Shown here one piece after another: positions 40,418-49,845 of a DNA stretch of 64,000 bases. The stretch is taken from NCBI GenBank assembly GCA_900323505.1, contig OOIN01000016.1, positions 310,001-374,000 of the forward strand, given 5' to 3'. The stretch's first letter is position 1, and every line of letters begins with the position of its first letter. Both the position numbers and the translations under genes were made by a program. The stretch is from Ustilago trichophora (taxonomy: Eukaryota > Basidiomycota > Ustilaginomycetes > Ustilaginales > Ustilaginaceae). The notes beneath the pieces are model-generated. The model searched no databases and had not been told where the DNA came from. It saw only the letters and a list, made by a program, of their open reading frames with translations.

Positions 40418-41153
40418 AATTGATATTCTCAACTTTCAGCATTGCATTAATATAATATTCAGTCCAGCTTATGTAATTCAACCTCCTTGGCAATGTTCGA
40501 TCTCCTGGAGTTGTCTTGAAGGGTTCACCTACTGTCGTTTACTGAGTGCCTCCGTGGTACCCAAGCCATAGGCGCAGCTTTTACTTACTATCACCGGATT
40601 CTAAGCCGACTTCTATGCCGGCCGTCTACCGATTCGAACCCGGTAAATCGTATAGCCAGGGACATCTGGCAAGCACAGTTCGCAAGTGCTGTTCCTGAAA
40701 CAGTCCCACTGAACTCAAACGCCTTCCTGTACGTGTGCCACTTTTTCATTAGGTGTATCGACTTCGAAAAGGCTGAGTATGTTGTAGCAGAAACCCTTGT
40801 GTGTTTGTCTTGGCAGCTTCATAAAGTCAGGTCTTGGTGGCGGTGGTGCTTTTGGTAGCGGTGGTGACCGGGCGTCGGTTAGAAGGTGCGGCTACCAAGG
40901 TTACCTATCGATGGTGGATCGCTCGACTATCAGTTCAATCATAATACAAGCTCACGGATAAATGGGACAAAGAGCGAGAAGGAACCAAAACATGATCTTA
41001 TTGTCGATGCGAAGCTGCGAGGACAGCGCATCAGGGTAGTAGGCAAGGTGTCGCGATGGATAAAAGGACACTCCTATTTCCATTCTTCGTCTAGGTAAGC
41101 TCATCTGGAAGAGATCGCATTGAGAGCCAAGCCAAGAAGATTGCCCATCAACA
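40418..41153. other. Intergenic region between tRNA and secreted protein 7
   Basis: No protein gene seen. At 40628-40644 the minus strand reads ACCGGGTTCGAATCGGT, which looks like an isolated T-arm/B-box, but I could not find the other arms of a tRNA around it. GGTGGT-rich sequence lies near 40,835-40,870. Confidence 0.4.
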
Positions 41154-41969
41154 ATGCGAGCTATACCTATTGTGCTGCTCTTCATGCTCATCCTGGGCTC
41201 GGCCTGCAATGCAGCACCGGCTGGCCCCATCCCTTCAAGTCTGGCCGAGGATCTGGCCAGAAACACCCAACAAAGCCAATCAATCTCTGTCATCGAAGCC
41301 TTTTTCCTCAATCTCCGGGACAAAATCCTCCGCTCCAAAACCACCGAAAGGTTGATTCGAAGTTTTACCACCGCCACACCCTCCTCCACCGCCACCGCCA
41401 CCTCGAACGCCGCTGCCAAGGCGTTCAAGATTCCTGATGAGGACGCTTTGGTGCAATACAGTTACGCCGCCAGACGGGCCTCTACAGATGCCGTTACAAT
41501 TGATCCGGCTAGAGATGGGATTCGGGGAAGGGCTCAGTTAGAGATCTGGTCGAAAGTTCGGCAGATCCAAGCCAAATCTAGGACCAGCGCGGATCTCTCT
41601 TCCTCGCCTCGGATGATCAAGCGGCCGAGCTCAACAGGACCGGTAGGAGAGGAAAGCCTCTCAACCACCGCAGACAGGTCGCTGTCGAACGGTATGTCGC
41701 CCCGATTCCAACGTCTGCCTACCACGGTCTCACCCAGATTGCAGCGCGGGAAGGAAGTCGAAATTATGCCTCTAGCTCCAAGCCCGCGGACCAGAAAGAT
41801 GGTGGATGTTGTCGAAAGAAGAAAGTCGACGAGTATTGCAGAAAAATCGAGCATGGCCAAGATGCGGTCGTACAGCTCTGCCTTCAGTCGGGCTGACATG
41901 AAGCTGCCTCTTCAAAAAGGAACAGAACAGAGTGAGAACGTCAGAAACATGCACTATCCTACTGGATGA
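41154..41969 (+). CDS. Secreted protein 7, largest of the cluster (effector candidate)
   Basis: 271 residues. Signal peptide MRAIPIVLLFMLILGSACNA, then APAGPIPSSLAEDLARNTQQ. The only cysteine is in the signal. The mature chain is basic and Ser/Thr/Arg-rich. A helix with FFLNLRDKILRSKTTERLIRS is followed by a Thr/Ala/Ser run (TTATPSSTATATSNAAAKAF) and then several Ser-Pro-Arg pieces (SPRMIKR, MSPRFQRLP, VSPRLQRGK, PSPRTRK), which form a loose repeated SPRxxxR motif. No known domain. It is convergent with hapX, with about 110 bp between stop codons. Confidence 0.75.
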   Translation: MRAIPIVLLFMLILGSACNAAPAGPIPSSLAEDLARNTQQSQSISVIEAFFLNLRDKILRSKTTERLIRSFTTATPSSTATATSNAAAKAFKIPDEDALVQYSYAARRASTDAVTIDPARDGIRGRAQLEIWSKVRQIQAKSRTSADLSSSPRMIKRPSSTGPVGEESLSTTADRSLSNGMSPRFQRLPTTVSPRLQRGKEVEIMPLAPSPRTRKMVDVVERRKSTSIAEKSSMAKMRSYSSAFSRADMKLPLQKGTEQSENVRNMHYPTG

Positions 41970-42082
41970 AGGTCACTTCTCCCGTCTCTTGTTGATGTTG
42001 CTAGTCGACGAGTGGATTGCAAAACAAATGCGTACAACGAACGAAGAAATTTCAAATCCTTCTCGAACATTATTCATCATAA

Positions 42083-44383
42083 TCAGGGCGAACGCCTCTC
42101 CCCAGGCCTCCAAGGACAAGGGCAAGGTAGTTCGTCTTTCGCACCAATCCCCAACCCAACACTGCCTCTTGGCTGTGCAGCCGTGCCAGCGTCCAACAGC
42201 GCCAGTGCCTCCTGCACCGCCTCTCTGTCAATGACAATCCTCCTTCTCTTCTGTTCCCTCGCCTCTTGCTCGTCTTGATCCTCCATCTTGACTCTCGTCA
42301 CTGCATGAATAGATGTATCTGAGGCGGTGTGAAGCAGCACCGGTTTTGCTGTGGCGCGGTCGTTGCTAGTCACGAGAGAGGTGGATGTGGACGTTCGGGC
42401 GGGTTCAATCTCTACGCTTGCCTCTCGGGGTCGTTTGGACGTGGATGCGTGTGGCAGGAGAGGCGAGTGAACGTTGCCACTTCGTTTGCTGACTACTTCG
42501 GCAAGGAGATCGAGGCCACCTTGCCATTGAGAGAATCGGGGATGCGAGCGGATCTGACGCCAGGCCGAGGGAATGGTTTCGCCTCGAGAAGAAGAGTTGT
42601 ACGAGGAAGAGGACGGAAGCTGGCACGTAGTTCCTGATCGGAGCATGCCCGGCCGAGTCGGGGACAGGCTCGATGCTGCGGGGGTTGTGGAAGAGGACGG
42701 GATAGTAGTGGCGGTGGTGACAGCTTCGCAGAACGCAGCTAGTCCGGGGTCGGTAGAGCAAGCGCCGCACGTACTTGGGTCGCCCGTGCAGACGGGCTCT
42801 GCTGGCGCAGGCGTGGATGCCTCAGTGATTGTCCATAGCTTCTTGCCGCCCTTATTCTTTGAAGATTTGAGCGAAAGTGGTACCGACGTACTCGAAGCAC
42901 TTGCGTTGGGTAGAGGCGGGGAGGGAGAATCAGGCTGAGTTACAGTGTACCAGAGCTTAGTGGTGTTGCGTCTACGCTGGTCAAGAGCGACATCGTTGGC
43001 ATGTGTAAGCGAGCCGATGCTCATCCTCCTCGAAGTCTCTGAAGCGCTCGAAGCGGTGGTGTTACGCTTTGGAAGTGGCAGCGCAGAAGGAACATCGCTG
43101 GCGACGGCAATGTGTGAAGGCTGTGACTGAGCCGAGGAAAGATCGAGGAAATCATCCGCGCATACGCATGGAGAAGCTTCGGTGCAGAACCCGCAACCGC
43201 CTTCCACCGAAAGATGGCCACCGTGGGGCAGCAGCGATGGAGAGAGAAGCGAGGTCGTTTTATCCACGCCAGCGGGATTGGAAAGAGCGGGGAAAGGAGC
43301 GGTGGGCGAAGGTGGCTTGGGCGTCTCGAAGGACCACAGAGGCGGTTTGGCTCCTTTGCGTGGGGCAGAGGCGAGTGGTTGTGCTGGCTGGAGTTGCGGC
43401 TCAGAAGTGGATACATTGACGTTGATGGCGGGCGCGGAAGGGGTCAAATCATCGCCTGGAGCGACAGATGAAGATGAGGGCCTGCGTCGCAGAGGCACCG
43501 AGGCTGGTATCTTTTCTTGCGTCGTTGATGACGAGCCTTCAGGCTGCGTCTTTTCCGGCACAGCATCAGCAAACCGAACCCCACCAGCACTTCTGTCCTT
43601 GTCCTTCCCACTCTTGGCACCTGGCGCAACAAGTACGCCTCTGGTTGGCGCCGTCGCCACCCTTTCGTGCGCTGGAGCCTTGCATCCCGGACCAGACTTG
43701 ACACTTGGTGTGATACCTGGCAGCCTTCCACCGTTGGCTTTGGCCTGGATGAAGAACTTTTCGATCTGGGCAAACTTTTCCTTCCACACCCCAACTTCTT
43801 TTCGCAAAGTCTCATTTTCGGCGCGCAGCTTCTGGGCAACCTTTTGGATTTCAACACTGCGATCGATCTCGGCGGCTTCGTACGCGGCAACCTTGGCTTC
43901 GAGATCGGCGAGATAAGACTGCTTGCGCTCGCGGAAGGCACGCTGGGATGCGCGATTCTGGGCTTTGCGCTTGGTGAGAGGTTCCGTCTCGGATGGTTTA
44001 CGACCAGGTTTAGCGCGCGCAGGGAGAACCCATTCCTTGGAAGGTTGGACGAGAGGCCCTCCGTTCGCATCCTTTTTGCCGAGAGAAGCGGCCGAGGAGG
44101 ATGAGGTGGAAGATGCTGGGCTGGCGGAGTTGGTGGGTGCGAGCGGAGATGGTCTGGGCTTGGGCGGAGATTGCACCGTGGATGAGGAGGGCGCCGGGGC
44201 GAGTACAGATGAAGGTGCTGGTGCTAGACGAGAAGACTGAGATTTGGATGAAGCGGGCTTGAGATGCGTAGCAGATGACGAGGATGGTGGCAGGGGCCGC
44301 TGTGCCAAGTTGTGTTGTCCTGCGAGAGAAGAGGAGGAAGGCCGTGGGGAAGGGAGTATGGAAGCCATGGCTGGCGAAGACAT
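42083..44383 (-). CDS. hapX: HapX-type bZIP iron regulator
   Basis: Intronless 766 residues from ATG 44383. A Ser/Pro-rich N-terminus leads to the CCAAT-complex-binding (Hap4-like) motif KEWVLPARAKPGRKP (116-130). It runs straight into the basic region KRKAQNRASQRAFRERKQ and a heptad coiled coil to about 205. Two cysteine-rich iron-sensing regions follow: CGFCTEASPCVC (397-408) and a second from Cys532 to Cys552 (CGACSTDPGLAAFC). This combination defines HapX/Hap43. Known role: bound to the CCAAT complex it represses iron-consuming genes during starvation, and it switches function in iron excess by binding Fe-S clusters. Two TGATAA-type sites (44798-44803 and 45287-45292) lie upstream, where a GATA iron repressor could act, and a seven-codon uORF sits close before the ATG. 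Confidence 0.95.
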   Translation of the reverse strand: MSSPAMASILPSPRPSSSSLAGQHNLAQRPLPPSSSSATHLKPASSKSQSSRLAPAPSSVLAPAPSSSTVQSPPKPRPSPLAPTNSASPASSTSSSSAASLGKKDANGGPLVQPSKEWVLPARAKPGRKPSETEPLTKRKAQNRASQRAFRERKQSYLADLEAKVAAYEAAEIDRSVEIQKVAQKLRAENETLRKEVGVWKEKFAQIEKFFIQAKANGGRLPGITPSVKSGPGCKAPAHERVATAPTRGVLVAPGAKSGKDKDRSAGGVRFADAVPEKTQPEGSSSTTQEKIPASVPLRRRPSSSSVAPGDDLTPSAPAINVNVSTSEPQLQPAQPLASAPRKGAKPPLWSFETPKPPSPTAPFPALSNPAGVDKTTSLLSPSLLPHGGHLSVEGGCGFCTEASPCVCADDFLDLSSAQSQPSHIAVASDVPSALPLPKRNTTASSASETSRRMSIGSLTHANDVALDQRRRNTTKLWYTVTQPDSPSPPLPNASASSTSVPLSLKSSKNKGGKKLWTITEASTPAPAEPVCTGDPSTCGACSTDPGLAAFCEAVTTATTIPSSSTTPAASSLSPTRPGMLRSGTTCQLPSSSSYNSSSRGETIPSAWRQIRSHPRFSQWQGGLDLLAEVVSKRSGNVHSPLLPHASTSKRPREASVEIEPARTSTSTSLVTSNDRATAKPVLLHTASDTSIHAVTRVKMEDQDEQEAREQKRRRIVIDREAVQEALALLDAGTAAQPRGSVGLGIGAKDELPCPCPWRPGERRSP

Positions 44384-47241
44384 GGTGGTGGCGGTAGTTT
44401 TTGGGATCGCTTGTGCTCAAGATATTGAAAGAGAAAGCATCAGAGGTTGAATCGCAAAGCGTGTTGTGGCCTCTGATTAGCGATGCAAGCTCGAGCCTGC
44501 CGCTGACAGTCTTCGTCGCGGTGACTGCTCGAGGGACACCAGGGAATCAAGTGTAGTCGAAGCTGCAGCAGAAGTTGATGGTGTCACAGTTGGATGCGAT
44601 ACTGATAGGCGTGAAAATGAGGTTGTCGTATGTGATCGCTGACAATGGTATTGGGTATGATGGTGAGGAGAGATTGAAAGAGACGATCGGAGCGAATGGG
44701 AGAGGAGGCGACTGAGCCCTTTCGCCTGGATGGGATCGGTCAAGCGAGGACACTGATCCCGTGCGCCTTTTTTTTGGTGTTCTGGTGAGATTTTTCGTTA
44801 TCAGATTAGAATTGTACTTTTGCATTCGCTGTGGAAGTCTCTTCTCTGATTTTGTGCATCCTCTGTCCTTTCATTCGAGAAGCAAAGACTAGCCTGGCAA
44901 GCGAGTCAGCCTATTCTATGCAAGCTCAGCCACTCATCCTCTTGATTGGAATAATCTGATTGGCCCTGAAGCAGGAATGACTTGTCACCCTCAATTCTAC
45001 GCTGCCCCCACTTTGCATTCTTCTCTTTCCCGCGTTGCTGGCCTCTGCCAAGCCAAGCCTTCTTCTCCCTCCCCAGCCGCCTCGGAGATGCACATTGCAA
45101 TCTGCTCCCTTGTAGTGCTGCCCAGGTCGCCTCTTCCGCAGTCTCGCTTTAGACGGGGAAAGACCGCTCGCTGTGAAACAGAAGTCAAAGTCGTGTGCCG
45201 CAGTCCACGCCCCACAGAAAAGGCTCCGATGACTCACACCCTCAGATGAACTGAAAGGGACGTGGGAATGCGCGATCGAGCTAATCTGATAAGTGCCAGA
45301 TCGTTTGGGTTTGAGCCGAATAGTCCGCTCTAGCCTTGTCCATCCGACGCTTCTCATTGGCCAATGACTCAGAATCCATTCCCTTTTGAAATGGTTCGGT
45401 TACTGGTGGTGTTAGGTGGTGGATTCGATCACCTGATCCTGCCACTGACCATACTGCGCTCTGGATGTGCGCCAGACAAAGTTGAACTCGCTTGTTCTCG
45501 GACGACGTGGCCAAAGCATGAGCTGGTTCATGTTGAGGGGGAAAGCAGGGAACGATCTGTTTGATTTCCATGTCGAGCTGTAGAGACCAAAGCGACCCTG
45601 GACGCTATAGGAAGCATCCGACCAAGCTATCTCGGCAAATAAAGATGTTCGCTGCAGAGGTCTAACAGTCTCGTTTTCCGCGCATACAGGGCTACGCCTC
45701 TCCATTGTTTGAAACCGATGCTGAACTTACACGTTCTACACACGGATTTTGACCTCCCCTCACATGGCTTGATGGATGGCTATCACACATACCCGGTCGC
45801 CAACACATGCAACATCTCAAGCGACGTCATCCACTAAGCGAAGCGGCGGTTAGCGTCAACACTCCGGTCCCGGGAAAGAAATCGATCCGATAGCCGGCTG
45901 ACCACAGTAGTTTCGGCCCTAAACGCGTCGCAAAATCCGAAATTCATTTCTCCATCTCGGCCATTGCTTTCATCGCAACAAAGGTGAATTTCCGGCCGTG
46001 AGATGTTAATTCTTTGCCTCCCTGTTCTCCCCTCACGACGCGATTCGTTCCGTACTTCGGAAAGATTCGGTCTTGGGATTCAGTTTGGCGGTGCTGCAAG
46101 GGAAAGTTTCGTAAGTGACCGACGTGCATGCCACGTTTTGTTGCTGCTCGAATCGATATCGACATCGATGATCATAGCATGCTTTTATTTTCAAGAAGAA
46201 GATGCTGTACGATGCGTTTGCCTCGGTATTGATGTCAGGCTGTGAATGTCAACGGGAACAAGAGTCTGAATGAGGATAGGCGAAGATGCTAGAAAGAGGT
46301 GAGACCGGCGGGGCGTACAGTGTATGCACTAACGAGGAGGAAATAGGGGATAGACTGATAGGAGAATTTCTGTTTGTTCCTTTTTTTTTGGCCGGATATT
46401 GGACCGATGGGGTAGCCGGTCAGTTTTGCTCGCATCAGCATCCATGACACCTCATATCCACACCGTGTTCAGTGCTCTCAAGATATCTCTAGCGTTGATA
46501 GACTGCGCATGTCATTCCCGTCACATTTGAGTATAGCTAGCTGTATACACATGTACAAGGGACGGGAAAGGACAAGTGGTCCACGGAGATTGGAAATAAG
46601 TTTGTTGGAGGCAATTGAATGCGTTTGCTGTCTTTTGCGGCTATCGGGCTCAGAAGGAATGCTGAAGCAAGATGATGATCCACGTCGTGCAGCGACTGTG
46701 TTGTGCTGTGTGCTGAAAACGGAGGATGCGGACGCGACGGTCCACGGACTTGTCAAGAGAGAGAGATGGCGTGCGTGGAATGATTTTTGGCAATTTCGCC
46801 GGAATGCGTTTTTCATGTCAAAAAGGGTCTTGACCGGAAAAATTTGAGGTCAAAGTCCGGGAATCATGTTTGCCGCTCAGCGCCACGCTCGCTCACCAAC
46901 CTCTCTTACTTGCACAGCGCGGATCGTCATGTCAACCGCTCTCAAATGACTCACGGACTTGACCTTCCTTCTCCTCTCACCATATCACACACATCACTTC
47001 CCATGTCCTAAAAGCTTGACTTTATACTCGACCTTTCACCTCGGCACTCCTTGTCACTTGATCATATTGACTCTTCATCCACCTATCTCCACATCAACAC
47101 TCTGGTGACTCCACACCTTGTCATACCCTATCACACGATTCATCCTCTACACTCAGCGAGGCATATATACACCACAGACTACCCCGCAACCATCTGCACC
47201 TTTCCCCCACTATCTCACATCTCAATCAACATCCGCACATC
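44384..47241. other. Long divergent region between hapX and the His-rich protein gene
   Basis: About 2.9 kb, the longest gene-free stretch. A short uORF (ATG at 44440, TGA ending at 44417) precedes hapX. GATA-factor-type sites occur at 44798-44803 (TTATCA) and 45287-45292 (TGATAA). From about 46,900 to 47,240 the sequence is C/A/T-rich (CATCAC, CTCACC), like the 5' leader of the rightward gene. Frames of around 110 codons near 46,500-46,850 exist on both strands and look like chance. Confidence 0.45.
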
Positions 47242-47925
47242 ATGCCATATCAATACCTCACATTCAGCGATCTCTACGAGGAAGAGGTGCGCTCTTCTGC
47301 CCCCTCATCGCCCGTCATGGGTGCCTCTGCATCGCCATCACTCTCGCCCGTCTTCCTGCTACCCACATCCTCACCATCTCACGCCAGCACATCATATCGT
47401 CACCATCACATCCCAACGTCTTCGCACGACTCGCATCGTCCCCACCATCACCACCTCTCCCACTCTCATTCCCACCGTCGCGCGAGGAGGGATGTACACG
47501 ACCATTCAACGCTCCAGACCTACACTTCAGACTTGGATGACGTAGCCTCTCCCACTTCCAACCCTTCTTCTTCCACATCCACATCATCCTCTCTGCACCT
47601 TGACTTCCTCCGTGTCTTCAAACGCAAGGCATCGCTCAAGTCCAAAAAGTCCCATGCATCCGACTCGGCATTCTCCACACCAGCCTCGTCCCGCCGCTCT
47701 TCCTTCACCTCGTACGGCTTCGCATCGCTTCACCCTGTTTCTGCTGCCTCGAGCGCAAACACATCCCCCGCGATCTCGAGACAGGTCACCAAGATGAGCG
47801 ATTACGAGGCCATGGTTCAGAGGACTGTCAGGGCCGAAGAACAGGACGAGCAGAACAGGCAGAGGGAGTTGCAGGCGTACTTCAACCAGGCTGCTGAAAC
47901 TGGTCTTTCGCTTAGGAGGTTTTAA
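47242..47925 (+). CDS. Unknown Ser/His-rich protein
   Basis: 227 residues from ATG 47242 (MPYQYLTFSDLYEEE). A His-rich segment spans about 53-85 (YRHHHIP, RPHHHHLSHSHSHRRARR) and could bind metal. Ser-rich stretches follow, then a basic patch (LRVFKRKASLKSKKS). A short charged C-terminal helix (MSDYEAMVQRTVRAEEQDEQ... to LSLRRF) is probably the most conserved part. No recognised domain; function unknown. The leader is pyrimidine-rich over about 300 bp. Confidence 0.75.
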   Translation: MPYQYLTFSDLYEEEVRSSAPSSPVMGASASPSLSPVFLLPTSSPSHASTSYRHHHIPTSSHDSHRPHHHHLSHSHSHRRARRDVHDHSTLQTYTSDLDDVASPTSNPSSSTSTSSSLHLDFLRVFKRKASLKSKKSHASDSAFSTPASSRRSSFTSYGFASLHPVSAASSANTSPAISRQVTKMSDYEAMVQRTVRAEEQDEQNRQRELQAYFNQAAETGLSLRRF

Positions 47926-48342
47926 GCACCGAGACGTAGGATATTGGACAGGATGGATGATATGATACCCAAACCATAATAGAGCCACTAGCTTCTAGTC
48001 GGTTCAAACATGTATTTGTACCACACTACACACACACACACACCACTACTTAGTACCCTTTTTTTTCTAACAGCATATCGGGGCCCATCTTATCGGGTCC
48101 CTATTCAAAGAGATTTTACGACAGTCTGTGAAAGCGAGCGCCCAAAGTATCTGTATATTTGCACAAATGGCTCTAATTCCGCTGCTGTAGATTGCTGCTC
48201 AGCATCTCAACCCTGATGAGCTTCACAACGTGTTGCTGCACTGGAGGCAATTTCTGTGATTTCGCACAGCCAAACAGAGACAACATGTTCAAAGATTGAC
48301 CTCTCATTACTTTCGCACAACTGTGATATCCTCTGCTCGAGT

Positions 48343-49443
48343 TTACACCTGCTCCCGACCCCCCTTGAACTCCTCTCTTCCAAGAGCAGCACTCAGAGCC
48401 TTGAAAGCAACCGCAAAGTCCTTGTCCTTGTACTCCTCGTTGCCACCCAACGCCTCATAGATACTGCTTGTCAGCTGTCCCAATGGCGTCGGAACACCTT
48501 CCAGTTTCGCCGTGTTCATGGCGAGCTTGAGATCTTTGGCCATGAGTCTTGCTGCAAATCCACCTTCGTAATCTCTGTCTGCGGGTGGACTGTACTTTGT
48601 ACCTTCCAAGGCTCCTGGGCAAGGGTTGTTGACCTCTGAAGACCAGCATTTTCCGGTCGAGGTGTTGATAATGCCTGCCAAAACGGAGGGTGGAAGACCG
48701 TGGGCGGTTCCGAGAAGCATTGCTTCGGTGACGCCAAGCATAGAGATACCGAGAAGAAGGTTGTTGGCAATCTTAGCGATCAGACCATTGCCATTCTTGC
48801 CGCAATGAATGGCTCGGCTTCCCATCATGGCGAGGTAGGGCTCGGCGGCTGCGAAGGTCTCGCTGGAGTTGGAGCCGACCATAAAGCTCAAAGTTCCTGC
48901 GTTTGCTCCGACTACACCGCCAGAGACGGGTGCGTCGATCATGTCAAACGCACCGTTGGAGTTTGCGTTTTTGATGATGGTAGCAGTTTCGATAGCTACG
49001 GCCGGGTCGAGAGTTGTACCGTCGATACAGAGTGTCTTTGCTTGCGGATCATCAGCAGAGGCAGATTTGAACGATTCCAATCCGTCCAAGATTCCATTCT
49101 CGTGAGTGTACACGGACTGCACTTGCGGCGAGGAGGGGAGCATGGTCACGATGGTTCCTGACAACTTGGCGATTCCTGCGGGAGACGAGGCAGCAAGAAT
49201 GTTACGGCTCGGATGAACGGAGGTGTGCGCAGTGAGAAAACGTGTGATAGACTGTTCAAAGGTGTCATGGACGACAAAAGTCACCGCAGGGTCAGGATTG
49301 GCAGCTAGAGTCTTGGTGAGAAGGTTGTTGGCCATCTCCTTTCCCATAGCGCCGAGACCGATGAAGCCGATGGTTTTGCTTCGATCGTGTGGGGCGCATT
49401 TGCGGAGCGTGTGCTTGAACATGAGTCTGGTTGAGGGCAACAT
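48343..49443 (-). CDS. 3-hydroxyisobutyrate dehydrogenase, mitochondrial
   Basis: 366 residues from ATG 49443. The first 20 residues (MLPSTRLMFKHTLRKCAPH) are basic and lack acids until Asp20, as in a mitochondrial presequence. The NAD-binding motif GFIGLGAMG (26-34) follows. The substrate-binding signature DAPVSGGVVGANAGTLSFMVG and the catalytic Lys in GNGLIAKIANNLLLG are present, and the end has the KDLKLAM helix. Reaction: 3-hydroxyisobutyrate to methylmalonate semialdehyde with NAD+, in valine breakdown. Length and motif order fit the beta-hydroxyacid dehydrogenase family. No intron is needed. Confidence 0.95.
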   Translation of the reverse strand: MLPSTRLMFKHTLRKCAPHDRSKTIGFIGLGAMGKEMANNLLTKTLAANPDPAVTFVVHDTFEQSITRFLTAHTSVHPSRNILAASSPAGIAKLSGTIVTMLPSSPQVQSVYTHENGILDGLESFKSASADDPQAKTLCIDGTTLDPAVAIETATIIKNANSNGAFDMIDAPVSGGVVGANAGTLSFMVGSNSSETFAAAEPYLAMMGSRAIHCGKNGNGLIAKIANNLLLGISMLGVTEAMLLGTAHGLPPSVLAGIINTSTGKCWSSEVNNPCPGALEGTKYSPPADRDYEGGFAARLMAKDLKLAMNTAKLEGVPTPLGQLTSSIYEALGGNEEYKDKDFAVAFKALSAALGREEFKGGREQV

Positions 49444-49845
49444 CGTGAATCTAAAACGTGAGCCAAGACAAAAGCTTGAAGGTTGATGTGGGGTGGATGA
49501 GAACAGGGATGGGGATAGGGGAAAGCAAGAAGAAGGTAACGCGGGGTCGACGCTCAGACCGCTTCTTTGATAGTGTTTTCGGTCAAAAATGCGGGGAATA
49601 CAAACTTCGCGCTGTGCTGCCCCGTTTTTTTCGTGTCGATGCTAAAGCCGACCATCTCTCCGCGAAAACTAAGCCGGAAGGAATTTCCGCGTCGTCACCG
49701 CGCACTGTTCGGATTTGGCGGTCTGCTCCCTTCTCACATGTAGCGTCGCCATCGTCCTCTCAGTCTCTCAAGAAGAAGCAGCGCACATCATCATCACACA
49801 GGTCTAATTGTCTATACAGTAGCTCTATGTTTGCTTTCTATCTCA

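Noticed and set aside
43182..43916. 244-codon plus-strand frame within hapX
   Set aside because: Antisense of the HapX bZIP and linker region; no domain of its own.
46478..46847. 112-codon frames on both strands at the same place
   Set aside because: Mutual antisense frames of equal length without domain or good context; at most an unproven transcript.
48029..48043. Short CA repeat near 48,035
   Set aside because: Only about seven units and too short to be notable.
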